64,000 nucleotides of DNA from Chitinophagaceae bacterium UBA7600 (GCA_002478885.1 DLKC01000083.1:46004-110003); one strand, 5' to 3'; positions 38,018 to 46,696 are shown, numbered from the stretch's first letter. A program made the numbers and translations. Notes: generated by a model not told the origin, from the sequence alone.

Positions 38018-38836
38018 TTAAATCGTTACACTATCCAACTCTTCCAGCGCCTGTTGGTATTGCTGTTCGTTGGGTACGCCATGATGCCATTTCACATGAT
38101 GCTCCATATAACTTACACCCTTGCCTTTTACAGTATGTGCAATAATAAACGAAGGCTTGCCAGCTTCAAATGGCAGTGCGTCAAAAGTGGATATCAATGC
38201 TTCGATATCATGACCATCAACATGCTTTACTGACCAGCCAAAGCTCTCCAGTTTTGCGTCGATAGGTTCGGTATTGCAAACCTCTGCCGTGGTTCCGGAA
38301 ATCTGTAGCTTATTATAATCAAGAATGGCGCAGAGGTTATCCAGCTTATAATGCGATCCTGTTAAAAACGCTTCCCAGTTTGAGCCTTCCGGTAATTCAC
38401 CATCACCCAACAGGGTAAATACGCGAAAATCTCTGTCATCCATTTTTGCTGCAAGTGCATTACCCACCGCCATCGGCAAACCATGGCCAAGTGCGCCGGT
38501 GTTCTGTTCCACCCCATTTACTTTTTTGGTGGGGTGGCCTATATAATTTGATTGGTACCTGCACAGCGTTTCCAGGTCCTGCTCAGGAAAGAAACCCTTA
38601 TCTGAAAGCACCACGTACAAAGCCTCCACCGTATGCCCTTTACTTTGTATATAGCGGTCACGGTCGGGTGAAGAAAAGTTTGCAGGACTTACGTTTAAAA
38701 CATGATTGTATAATACATTCAGTATATCGATGCAGGAAAGGCTTCCACCTGTATGGCCGGCATTTGCACCCACGATATACTGCAGTATTTTTTTCCTGTA
38801 GTTAACCGATCTGTTCTTTAGTTCTTTCGCTGTCAT
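38018..38836 (-). CDS. Transketolase-like N-terminal subunit
   Basis: A 272-residue protein. I choose ATG 38836 (MTAKELKNRSVNYRKKI); an open extension to 38932 is read through a dispersed repeat arm and is not protein-like. Seen: GANAGHTGGSLSCIDILNVL near 22, SKGHTVEALYVVLSD near 62, GSLG-equivalent TGALGHGLPMAVGNALAAK near 110 and the ThDP/Mg motif GDGELPEGSNWEAFLTGSHY near 142. It supplies the diphosphate-binding domain of the split transketolase. It starts 245 bases after the isomerase stop, an unusually long gap for this operon, filled by the repeat. Confidence 0.92.
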   Translation of the reverse strand: MTAKELKNRSVNYRKKILQYIVGANAGHTGGSLSCIDILNVLYNHVLNVSPANFSSPDRDRYIQSKGHTVEALYVVLSDKGFFPEQDLETLCRYQSNYIGHPTKKVNGVEQNTGALGHGLPMAVGNALAAKMDDRDFRVFTLLGDGELPEGSNWEAFLTGSHYKLDNLCAILDYNKLQISGTTAEVCNTEPIDAKLESFGWSVKHVDGHDIEALISTFDALPFEAGKPSFIIAHTVKGKGVSYMEHHVKWHHGVPNEQQYQQALEELDSVTI

Positions 38837-38893
38837 CTCAAATAAAGTGTTGATATTTTTCTGAACCCGGCTGATGTATCGCTTTTCAACTTC

Positions 38894-39037
38894 CGTTGCG
38901 CCTATCCCGGGAGGAACGATTTGGGATCGCACACTTGTACGTGCTGAACTGTATTTGGCAGACTTATCGTCCCATTTATAAGTTTACCGCGTATTTGTTC
39001 AGTTATTTGTTGCAGTACAAGTGTGCGACGCAACAGG
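38894..39037. repeat. Dispersed palindromic element, best two-arm copy
   Basis: Left arm (38894-38940) begins GTTGCGCCTATCCCGGGAGG and ends ATCGCACACTTGTAC; right arm (39015-39037) is GTACAAGTGTGCGACGCAAC plus AGG. The outer parts (GTTGCG / CGCAAC) and inner parts (CGCACACTTGTAC / GTACAAGTGTGCG) are perfectly complementary, with the CCCGGGAGGAACGATTTGGG hairpin inserted on the left only. It lies between isomerase and transketolase genes. Confidence 0.85.
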
Positions 39038-39080
39038 AGCTAAATTATTTTACAACAGTTGGGTATACATTACTTGTTCA

Positions 39081-40502
39081 TTACGCATGTTCATATACTT
39101 CCCAACCAAGATAATTTTCCATGGCCTCTTTTAATATACCGGCCGTGTTGCTGGCATTCATTACCACGTGATGCTCAAAACCATTGCGGCACACGTATTT
39201 CATAAGGCCCTGCAGGTTGTTGATCTGCGCAACCGCCCTGTTACCAAAAGTGTTCAACGCATCATCGGTTAACGCGCCTTCGCCAACATAAGCCTTAATA
39301 ATGCTCTTGTTATCATCGGTGCTGATACGGCCGAAAGTTAATGGCATAGCGGGTGTGCGGCCATCAAGTGCGCCATAGGTATTTTCTGTTCCGACTGATG
39401 TACCAAGAATCGGCGCGGTACTTATCTGAATATCCGGCAAAAATGATTTAGCCCAGTTACCGCAATGAAAAAGCACACATTTGGTATCATCATCTGCATA
39501 GTTATTGTTCCAGTCTACCAATGCGCTGGGCGATCCGCTTGCCAGTTGCATGGCATACATGCTTAGCGTTCCGGTAACATCCACCTCGCATGCACTGGGC
39601 AACATGTTCTCACTCATCATACTCATACTGGTGCATACATTGCAGCCATAGTTTTTCTGCAACGATGTCCAGCATTGAATAGCGGTTGCATCCAAAGCAT
39701 TCTCCTGCATAAAATCTGCAAGCACCACATCAAGCTTTGCGATCTGTATCAACCGGTCGTTGGGTGTTTTGCCAGTCGATGCATAAGCGTGAATCTTTTC
39801 GAGCTTCTCTTTCACGGCTTTATCATCGGCAGTAAGTTTATTGGCATTGCCAAGAATTTCAGAAAGGTCAACAGTCGTTACCGAAATGCCGTTGCGCTGT
39901 AATATTTTCTCGCTGTAACGGACCGTGTTGAATGCACCAGGCCTGGCTCCCACTGCACCAATGCGCACTTTACGCATGCCTTTTACTACACGGCAGACTG
40001 CAATAAAGTTTTTCATGTCGGCAATAAACGATGCATCAGACGGACTAACAACGTGCTTTGTGGTAAGCGAATATTTAATGCCAAACTGGTAGAGGTTATT
40101 ACATACAGAAATCTTTCCGCACCAGGCATCTCTCCTGTTAACGACATCCATTTTACCCGGCTCATCGGGATAAGCTTGTATCAGCACCGGCACATTGAGG
40201 CCTGACCATTTAATGGTTTCTGCTACTCCCTTCTCATCGCCGAAATTGGGAAGCACCACGAGAATGCCATCTATCGCATCGGCATGCTGTTTAAACAATG
40301 CAGCGCATTTTTGCGCCTCGGCAAATGTTTCCACGCCCCCAAGCTTCGTGTCCGCATCGCTTAATAATACCGGCGTTATGTTTAGCTTTTTAAACAGTTC
40401 CAGTATTTCTGTCCTGGCGGCTGCAACTAATTTATCAGGAAAGAAATCACGGTTGCCAATGATCACTCCAATAGTCGAAGAGGTATAATTTGTTGTTTGC
40501 AT
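39081..40502 (-). CDS. L-fucose/L-arabinose isomerase-family sugar isomerase
   Basis: A 473-residue cytosolic protein of the FucI/AraA fold. Seen: TIGVIIGNRDFFPDKLVAAA near 10-30, DGILVVLPNFGDEKGVAETI near 78, RKVRIGAVGARPGAFNTVRY near 175, IQCWTSLQKNYGCNVCTSMS near 272, the metal-site acidic and His region PSACEVDVTGTLSMYAM near 300 and VLFHCGNWAKSF near 340. It is nearer to the group annotated as L-fucose/L-arabinose isomerase family proteins than to true FucI, which is about 590 residues. It would convert an imported aldose to a ketose. First structural gene after the DeoR regulator (5-base gap). Confidence 0.88.
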   Translation of the reverse strand: MQTTNYTSSTIGVIIGNRDFFPDKLVAAARTEILELFKKLNITPVLLSDADTKLGGVETFAEAQKCAALFKQHADAIDGILVVLPNFGDEKGVAETIKWSGLNVPVLIQAYPDEPGKMDVVNRRDAWCGKISVCNNLYQFGIKYSLTTKHVVSPSDASFIADMKNFIAVCRVVKGMRKVRIGAVGARPGAFNTVRYSEKILQRNGISVTTVDLSEILGNANKLTADDKAVKEKLEKIHAYASTGKTPNDRLIQIAKLDVVLADFMQENALDATAIQCWTSLQKNYGCNVCTSMSMMSENMLPSACEVDVTGTLSMYAMQLASGSPSALVDWNNNYADDDTKCVLFHCGNWAKSFLPDIQISTAPILGTSVGTENTYGALDGRTPAMPLTFGRISTDDNKSIIKAYVGEGALTDDALNTFGNRAVAQINNLQGLMKYVCRNGFEHHVVMNASNTAGILKEAMENYLGWEVYEHA

Positions 40503-40507
40503 ATTTA

Positions 40508-41272
40508 TCAGCTTGCGATGATCAGTTCAATTTCATTGTCACTAAATACCTGCTTGTGCTTTTCCTCGATACCGGCATCGGTTATAATGTAGTCGATTAG
40601 TGATAAGGCACCGAGACTGGCAAGGGAGGCCTTACCCATTTTGGTGGAGTCGGCAACGAGATAAGTTGTTTCGGCAGCATCTATCATCGCCTTCTTAACA
40701 ACAAGGTCGCTGATGCTTGGATAAGTAAGCCCCGCTTTTAGTGAAATGCCGGCTGTAGCAAGGAATAACTTCTGCACATGAAGCCCTTTAAAAAAATCTG
40801 CAGCTTTCTGCCCGGTAAGTGATAAGGTAGGCGGCTTAAATTCTCCACCGGTAACAATTACCTCGATACCCGGTTCCGCTCCCAGCATTAAAGCAATATT
40901 CAGCGCATTGGTGATGATGGTAAGGCTCTTCATGCCTTTAAGCTTCTTGGCTATTTCTGTTGTGGTAGAGCCGGAATCAAGGATAATCGTGTCGCCGCTT
41001 TCAATAAAGCTCACACACTTCGCGGCAATAAGTTCCTTTTTGTCGAGATGCTCCTGGTGCGCCAGCGAAAAAGTCTGCACCTGGTCTTTGATATTTTTCA
41101 GGTATGCACCACCATGCTCCCTCACGATCAACCCGTCTTTATCCAGTTTCTCCAGGTCCTGCCTGATGGTTACTTCTGTTACCTTGAACAACTTTGCAAG
41201 GTCAAGCACTTTGGCAGACCCATCTTCCTGCAAAAGCTCCAGGATCTTATCGCGGCGGTGGCTGGCAAGCAT
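40508..41272 (-). CDS. DeoR/GlpR-family transcriptional regulator of the catabolic locus
   Basis: About 254 residues from ATG 41272 (MLASHRRDKILELLQEDG); an earlier GTG at 41293 adds 7 residues. N-terminal winged HTH: VLDLAKLFKVTEVTIRQDLE near 20-40 and REHGGAYL. The C-terminal sugar-phosphate sensor domain has ELIAAKCVSFIESGDTIILD near 82, SGSTTTEIAKKL near 102, VTGGEFKPPTLSLTGQKAA near 142 and the closing block ITDAGIEEKHKQVF. Family members are usually repressors released by a phosphorylated sugar. Being first in the locus it probably regulates itself and the downstream genes. Confidence 0.93.
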   Translation of the reverse strand: MLASHRRDKILELLQEDGSAKVLDLAKLFKVTEVTIRQDLEKLDKDGLIVREHGGAYLKNIKDQVQTFSLAHQEHLDKKELIAAKCVSFIESGDTIILDSGSTTTEIAKKLKGMKSLTIITNALNIALMLGAEPGIEVIVTGGEFKPPTLSLTGQKAADFFKGLHVQKLFLATAGISLKAGLTYPSISDLVVKKAMIDAAETTYLVADSTKMGKASLASLGALSLIDYIITDAGIEEKHKQVFSDNEIELIIAS

Positions 41273-41300
41273 GTTTATTTTCTTTTGCTGCACAAGAATA

Positions 41301-41376
41301 CGAAAATATTCGAAAAAATAAATAAATAAAAGAAAATAATTAAAAGAGATTAACGCTCATCCGAAAGTCATCGAAA
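41301..41376. promoter_or_regulatory. Candidate DeoR operator region
   Basis: Directly upstream of the regulator start are CGAAAATATTCGAAAA (41301-41316) and, 45 bases further, two direct copies of CGAAAGTC within CCGAAAGTCATCGAAAGTCT. DeoR-family operators are often built of short repeats with a TTCG or CGAA core, so this is plausible but unproven. The region is very A-rich and should also hold the operon promoter. Confidence 0.4.
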
Positions 41377-41601
41377 GTCTCAGGAACACTTCCCCGAAAA
41401 ATAGCCAACCTTCAAAATTGGGCATCGGTAAACCAACAATGGTCGGTCTGCCCTGCCGGCGAATAAAAATGGCAACCCGCTTTGCCGTGGAAAAATAGTC
41501 GCGGGTGTTCGGTTCAAATTTCTTTGTTTTGCAATGTCGTGTCTTTCAGCATCAAGTGTAATATGCCTGCTGCATAACAGCACTTTTGAAATGGTCTTTT
41601 A

Positions 41602-42837
41602 ATGAAAATAATAATTGCAGGTGGCGGCATAGGCGGTTTAACCGCAGCATTGCTTTTACACAAATCCGGGATTGAGGTGAAAGTATTTGAGTCGGTAAAA
41701 ACACTCAGGCCGCTTGGCGTTGGCATAAATCTTTTACCACACGCTGTGTCTGTGCTGAACGAGTTGGGTTTAATCCCCGCTCTGTCTGAAATAGCAGTCT
41801 CTTCGAAAGCGCTTGTTTACTACAATAAATTCGGGCAGAAATATTGGGAAGAACCAAGAGGCGTATATGCAGGTTATGCAGTACCCCAATTCTCCATTCA
41901 CCGCGGCAGGTTTCAGCAGCTACTGTTCGAACAGGCCAAAGCCATTATCGGCGAAGAAAATATTTTCACCAACCATCACTTGCAATCCTTCAGTGAAACC
42001 ACAGGCAAAGTAGTTGCGCGTTTTGTAGACCATGCCACGGGTGAGTTGGTACACGAAGAAACTGCCGACGCACTAATCGGTGCCGATGGCATCCACTCTG
42101 CCGTCAGGAAGCATTTTTATCCATCAGAAGGCGAACCGAAATTCAAAGGCATCACCTTATGGCGTGCGGTATCAGAAGCGCCGCCAGGCCTGCTCAATAG
42201 CTCAATGGTCATGATCGGTAACACGCAGCAAAAGTTTGTCGCCTACCCGATCAGGGAAGAGGAAAACTCCTGCACCATTAACTGGATCGCCGAAATAAAA
42301 AATGAAAACAATACCACTCCGCCAAAAAGGGACTGGAACAAAAAAGTAGAAAAAGAAGTTTTCTTCCCCGCATTTGCTTCATGGAAATTCGACTGGCTCG
42401 ATGTGCCGGCCCTCATCGGCGCTGCCACAGAAGTATTTGAGTTCCCGATGATTGACCGGGACCCATTGCCACGTTGGACCTTCGGCCGCACTACACTGCT
42501 GGGCGACGCAGCGCACCCCATGTACCCCATCGGCTCTAACGGCGCATCGCAGGCCTTACTGGATGCAAAAGCCCTGGCCTCAGTCATGTCAACTGCAACA
42601 GACGCAAAAGAAGCCTTGCGCGCATATGAAAGACAAAGACTGGAAGCTACCTCGAGAATCGTTTTGCTCAACAGGGAAAACGGGCCCGATAAGATCATGG
42701 AGATGATGGAAGACAGGGCGCCCGATGGGTTTAAAAATATCGACGACGTTATATCGCACAAAGAACTGGAAGCGATCGCCAATCACTACAAAAAGGTGGC
42801 GGGGTTTGACAAAGCATCATTAACCGATTCGCAATAA
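41602..42837 (+). CDS. FAD-dependent aromatic-type monooxygenase
   Basis: A 411-residue flavoprotein. MKIIIAGGGIGGLTAALLLH is the GxGxxG FAD-binding motif; GADGIHSAVRKHFYP near 155 is the DG motif; LLGDAAHPMYPIGSNGASQALLDA near 299 is the GD motif. These define the p-hydroxybenzoate hydroxylase group (PF01494), NAD(P)H-dependent hydroxylases of aromatic or similar compounds. Related proteins are annotated as flavin-dependent oxidoreductases. Substrate unknown. Translationally coupled to the DUF3237 gene (1 base between stop and next ATG). Confidence 0.92.
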   Translation: MKIIIAGGGIGGLTAALLLHKSGIEVKVFESVKTLRPLGVGINLLPHAVSVLNELGLIPALSEIAVSSKALVYYNKFGQKYWEEPRGVYAGYAVPQFSIHRGRFQQLLFEQAKAIIGEENIFTNHHLQSFSETTGKVVARFVDHATGELVHEETADALIGADGIHSAVRKHFYPSEGEPKFKGITLWRAVSEAPPGLLNSSMVMIGNTQQKFVAYPIREEENSCTINWIAEIKNENNTTPPKRDWNKKVEKEVFFPAFASWKFDWLDVPALIGAATEVFEFPMIDRDPLPRWTFGRTTLLGDAAHPMYPIGSNGASQALLDAKALASVMSTATDAKEALRAYERQRLEATSRIVLLNRENGPDKIMEMMEDRAPDGFKNIDDVISHKELEAIANHYKKVAGFDKASLTDSQ

Positions 42838-42838
42838 A

Positions 42839-43297
42839 ATGGAGCAACCACAACTTCAGTTCGTCTGTGAACTCACCGTACAGGTCGGCACGCCTCAATT
42901 GGTGGGCGATACAGGCGATGGCACCCGAAGGATAATCCCACTTCTTGGAGGCACTTTTACCGGTCCTGGTTTGCAAGGTGTGATCTTACCCGGCGGGGCT
43001 GATTGGCAATTATTAAAAAAGGACGGCATCGCCGATATCGATGCCCGCTATAGTTTGCTGACAAACGATGGTACCCTCATCTACATTTCCAACAAAGGCA
43101 TACGTGTTGCCCCGGAAGAGGTGCTCACGAAATTGGCCAACGGCGAAGAAGTCAACCCCGGCACCTACTATTTCAAAACCATCCCCACCTTCGAGACTGC
43201 CAAAGGCAAATACGATTGGCTCATGCGTTCGTTGTTTATTGCAAACGGCATCCGCAATCCGGCTAACGTGGTTATTCAGGTCTGGAAAGTCTGCTAA
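42839..43297 (+). CDS. DUF3237 protein
   Basis: A 152-residue protein: LQFVCELTVQVGTPQLVGDTG at the start, then RIIPLLGGTFTGPGLQGVIL, GGADWQLLKKDGIADIDARY near 55 and the TFETAKGKYDWLMRSLFIANG block near 118, all conserved in DUF3237. The family forms a small beta barrel (UPF0311) and is often next to monooxygenases or in aromatic-degradation clusters; its activity is unknown. The start one base after the upstream stop indicates a shared function with the monooxygenase. Confidence 0.9.
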   Translation: MEQPQLQFVCELTVQVGTPQLVGDTGDGTRRIIPLLGGTFTGPGLQGVILPGGADWQLLKKDGIADIDARYSLLTNDGTLIYISNKGIRVAPEEVLTKLANGEEVNPGTYYFKTIPTFETAKGKYDWLMRSLFIANGIRNPANVVIQVWKVC

Positions 43298-43316
43298 ACA
43301 ACACGTCCATAACTGC

Positions 43317-43922
43317 TCACCGTTCTATGTGCAGCAATTTAAAAAAAGCTGTTTCCGTTATCTCTCTTACCTGCCCGGGAGCAAGGCCATCAAGTGCCAG
43401 GTCTTCAATGGAAACACGGATCAGCCGCTTGCAACGGTGGCGCACCGCCGCAACCATTTTTCTTACCTGGTGATACTTGCCTTCCGTTAAAGAAAGTAGC
43501 AACCAGGTAACAGGAATATAATCGGGCAAGGCAGTCGCTTGGGGATAAACCTGCAGCGGGTCATCAACAATATGCACATCACATTCACCGGTAACATATT
43601 CCACTCCCCCGCTGATGCGAATGCTTACACCGGTTCTCAATCGCTGAAGGGTTTCTTCACTCACTATGTTAGCCACCTGTACCAGGTAAACCCTTTTGTG
43701 CGGCACCTTGCTCTCAAACAAAAGCTTCGTGACTTTCTTATTCGTGGTAAGTATCAGCAAACCTTCTGAGTTATTGTCGAGCCGGCCAATAGCATGGGTG
43801 CCCTCAGGAAAATCAAAATCAAGATCGCCCAGCAGGCCAACCTTATCCGGGCTCACAAATTGCGATACCATATCGGGTGGCTTATTCACTATAAAATACC
43901 GGTGACCTGTTACAGGCATCAT
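43317..43922 (-). CDS. RsuA/RluE-type pseudouridine synthase
   Basis: About 201 residues from the ATG pair at 43922/43919. It lacks the N-terminal S4 domain of RsuA, starting directly with HRYFIVNKPPDMVSQF, like the short RluE enzymes (23S rRNA U2457). The catalytic Asp lies in AIGRLDNNSEGLLILTT near 46, and the conserved EGKYHQVRKMVAAV and RVSIEDLALDGLAPGQVREI follow. It makes pseudouridine in rRNA. Convergent with DUF3237 (19 bases). Confidence 0.9.
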   Translation of the reverse strand: MMPVTGHRYFIVNKPPDMVSQFVSPDKVGLLGDLDFDFPEGTHAIGRLDNNSEGLLILTTNKKVTKLLFESKVPHKRVYLVQVANIVSEETLQRLRTGVSIRISGGVEYVTGECDVHIVDDPLQVYPQATALPDYIPVTWLLLSLTEGKYHQVRKMVAAVRHRCKRLIRVSIEDLALDGLAPGQVREITETAFFKLLHIER

Positions 43923-44231
43923 TAAAAATATTTGTGCCGGCCTATGCAATAAACAGACGGCAGGTATGTATAATTTTTATCCCATCACACTACTACTATC
44001 AGCTTCGGTTGTGTCACTCACTGCAGCGTTCCGTTCTTTACTCAGCAAAGTTGAATCGTATCAATTAAACCCGGGTATTCCTCCACACACCTGCCGATGC
44101 ACGTTTCCTGTGTACAAGTGTGCGACGCAACAGGAGATCAGGTTGGTACTGGCGCCGGGCTCAAAAACAATGTTCCTGTCCAACCAACGAACAACAATCA
44201 ATAACAACTGCAATCAAGGAAAACACAGTTG
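43923..44231. other. Intergenic region with one repeat arm
   Basis: About 310 bases between the pseudouridine synthase start and the Lnt gene end. It holds the right arm of the dispersed element at 44112-44134 and no gene I can support. Confidence 0.55.
44112..44134. repeat. Dispersed palindromic element, single right arm
   Basis: GTACAAGTGTGCGACGCAAC plus AGG, identical over all 23 bases to the right arm at 39015-39037. No matching left arm seen within 150 bases. Confidence 0.75.
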
Positions 44232-45680
44232 TTATCTTTTTTTCGTCTTAATGGCACCAACGATCATAAACACTGCGATGACCGCATTGATGATACCAAA
44301 CCAGTTACCAAAACGGTCATAAAGCGTGTCTCTATGTTGCAACGAAACGGTGCCCGTTAAAGTGATCGCATTACCGGCAGCGCTGCTGGCTTCAGCATTC
44401 ACCCTGCCACAATAATCATTTATGGTTAACCTTCCCTGCCTGGCCGTTCTTACCTGGGAGAAACCGCTTTCTACGCTTCGCAGTATTGCCATGCGTGCAT
44501 GCAACCAGTCATCTTTTTCAAAATCCCATGCAGGTACAAACAGGCAGCCTGCTTGTTGCTCCCCGTAACTTTTTATATAGGCTGGAAAATCAAGGTCCTT
44601 GCAAATCGCAACACCAAGTGCTGTTTCATTAAAACGGAATAAGCCGGGCTGGCTTCCCGGCCTAAACTGGCTTTCCAGGCCGGTTACCAGGTGCACTTTA
44701 TTATAATCGGTGATCAGCCTGCCATCAGCATCGATCACCATGGCCGAGTTTCTTTCAGGATTGTTTTTAAAATTGGTATACCCGGTAATGATGACAACAT
44801 GGTTTTCCTTTGCCGTGCGGGATAATATATTTGTGATAACGCTGTCTGTTTCCCTGCTGATATTCATCGCCCTTTCAGGAAGCACGACAATTTGTGATCC
44901 CTGCTTTGCGAGTTTTGTAATCTCCCCGGCATAATTTGCTGCAAGCAGTTGCTCCTTTTGTGCATCGGGGTTGTTCGTAATATTATGCAGCCGCTCATCG
45001 AGGGAAACCAGTCCGACTTTTATCGTATTTGCTGCTTCGTTGTTACTTATTCTTATGGCACCAAACAGGAATACGGCTGCAATTACCGCAACAGAAATGA
45101 CCGATATATATTTCAGCGTATGCCCATGACTTCGGTGATACCAGCCAACTGCAATAGCTGACGGAATAAAAGTGATCACAAAGCTAATTCCTAAAATACC
45201 TGTTACCGATGCAACCTGTACCAGGAGTAACATATCGGCCTGCGAATAAGCAATACTTCCTGCCGATCCGTCTGCTGAAAATTGTAACAGCAGCCATTCA
45301 AAGCCTGTCCATAAAACCGGGAACGTGAAGATGGTCCACCAGTGGTTGATACGGGTAACAATTCGTCTTACAACAAGCAGCAGCAGGGCAAAGACCAATG
45401 CTGGGAGGATGGTAAATACAATCGCCGGCACCAATGTAGCTACAGATACCAGGTAACCAAACCAGCTTAACCTTCCAGCCAGGTAAGCAAGGAACGAAAT
45501 AAGAAAAGCCCTCCTGGCTGTTCCCCTGAACGAAAGGAGCATAACAGGTACTGGAGCTATCCAGAACAAATACCAGTAGGTGCCTGTTAAGCCGTATGAT
45601 ACATACCAGCATAAACCGGAAAACAAGATCGCTGCTACCGGTAATAATTTTTCTGGGAAAGATTTGTTTGCTTCCTGCAT
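44232..45680 (-). CDS. Apolipoprotein N-acyltransferase-like protein
   Basis: A 482-residue protein from ATG 45680. Five or six N-terminal membrane helices (about 15-190) precede a nitrilase-type domain with catalytic Glu in VVLPERAMN near 268, Lys in YNKVHLVTGLESQFRPG near 325 and Cys in GVAICKDLDFPAY near 358, then a final membrane helix (about 455-475). This matches Lnt, which adds the third acyl chain to lipoproteins. Against a housekeeping Lnt are the usual EGWP-type and PFGE-type motifs that differ here (the loop reads FRPGSQPG), so it may be an Lnt paralogue acting on another amine. Confidence 0.82.
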   Translation of the reverse strand: MQEANKSFPEKLLPVAAILFSGLCWYVSYGLTGTYWYLFWIAPVPVMLLSFRGTARRAFLISFLAYLAGRLSWFGYLVSVATLVPAIVFTILPALVFALLLLVVRRIVTRINHWWTIFTFPVLWTGFEWLLLQFSADGSAGSIAYSQADMLLLVQVASVTGILGISFVITFIPSAIAVGWYHRSHGHTLKYISVISVAVIAAVFLFGAIRISNNEAANTIKVGLVSLDERLHNITNNPDAQKEQLLAANYAGEITKLAKQGSQIVVLPERAMNISRETDSVITNILSRTAKENHVVIITGYTNFKNNPERNSAMVIDADGRLITDYNKVHLVTGLESQFRPGSQPGLFRFNETALGVAICKDLDFPAYIKSYGEQQAGCLFVPAWDFEKDDWLHARMAILRSVESGFSQVRTARQGRLTINDYCGRVNAEASSAAGNAITLTGTVSLQHRDTLYDRFGNWFGIINAVIAVFMIVGAIKTKKR

Positions 45681-45903
45681 CGGGCTCACCTGGAAAAAAT
45701 AAAAAAGGTTATTAAATATAGGTGGGGAAGATAAGATTTACTGTAACAGCACCGAACGAATTTATGTGCAGTGGTTAATCGCAAAAACAGCAGGAAAAAT
45801 TGTTTGATTGATTTTTGTCATAAAGATGTAAAAATCCGCAGTAGTTTGGAATATTATTAAAACTCATTCGTCTCATCATTACGTATGGATTAAATAACCA
45901 ATA

Positions 45904-45910
45904 GAAGGAG
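45904..45910 (+). promoter_or_regulatory. Shine-Dalgarno-like site before the DUF3108 gene
   Basis: GAAGGAG lies 9 bases before ATG 45920. Strong Shine-Dalgarno sequences are rare in this window, where most starts have only A-rich leaders. Confidence 0.5.
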
Positions 45911-45919
45911 ACCTGGTTT

Positions 45920-46696
45920 ATGAAAAGAATGTACACATTACTGTTAATGGCCATCCCGGCATTATTATCCACTGCCCTGGCCCAGGACAAAGCATTGCAA
46001 TACGCCTTTCAGCCACAGGAGAAGATCAGCTACAATGTCTATTACAGCCTTGCAGGTATTTACTTTAACGCGGGCTCGGCCACTTTTAGCACCAGTGGCG
46101 AGAAATGGCAGAATGAAGAGGTGTTTCATGTGGTGGCCGACGGATCTACCAATCCGAAATATGACTGGATCTTTAAAGTGAGGGACCGCTATGAAAGCTG
46201 GTTCAATACAGCAGACCTGCAACCGGTGAAGTTTGTACGCCACATCAATGAAGGAGATTACCAGAAACACGAAGAAGTAACTTTTAACCAGTCAACAAAT
46301 ACAGCCATTACAAAAACCGGTGTGTATAAAGTGCCGGAGAAAGTGCAGGATGTCATCAGTATTATGTACTATGCCCGCAACATCAATTATGATGCGTACA
46401 AAAAAGATGACAAAATACCCTTCAGCATGTTCCTCGACGATAAGGTGTATAACATGTACATCCACTACATCGGTAAGGAAACCATAAAAACCAGGTATGG
46501 TAAATTCAACGCAATCAAGTTAAAGCCATTGTTGTTAAAGGGAAACATCTTTGATGGCGGAGAAAAGATGACAATATGGGTAACCGACGATGCCAACCAT
46601 ATACCCGTGCGCATCGAAAGCCCGATCTCTGTTGGCAGCGTAAAGGTTGACTTAATGCACTACGAGAACCTGAAATATCCCATAGCAAAATTGTAG
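45920..46696 (+). CDS. DUF3108 exported protein
   Basis: A 258-residue protein with a signal peptide (MKRMYTLLLMAIPALLSTAL, cleavage near AQD). The mature chain is a beta-rich lipid-binding-like fold with YAFQPQEKISYNVYYSLAGI near 28, YDWIFKVRDRYESWFN near 82, and the C-terminal MTIWVTDDANHIPVRIESPI near 218 followed by GSVKVDL, the recognised DUF3108 ending. Location is periplasm or outer-membrane inner face. Function unknown. Alone on the plus strand. Confidence 0.87.
   Translation: MKRMYTLLLMAIPALLSTALAQDKALQYAFQPQEKISYNVYYSLAGIYFNAGSATFSTSGEKWQNEEVFHVVADGSTNPKYDWIFKVRDRYESWFNTADLQPVKFVRHINEGDYQKHEEVTFNQSTNTAITKTGVYKVPEKVQDVISIMYYARNINYDAYKKDDKIPFSMFLDDKVYNMYIHYIGKETIKTRYGKFNAIKLKPLLLKGNIFDGGEKMTIWVTDDANHIPVRIESPISVGSVKVDLMHYENLKYPIAKL

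Noticed and set aside
37012..38836. Split transketolase as a frameshifted single gene
   Set aside because: Each half has its own start (GTG 37995, ATG 38836) with a 22-base gap between them and complete domain boundaries, as in natural two-subunit transketolases.
38837..38932. N-terminal extension of the transketolase N-subunit to 38932
   Set aside because: The extension reads through the left arm of the dispersed repeat element; ATG 38836 gives the family-typical start.
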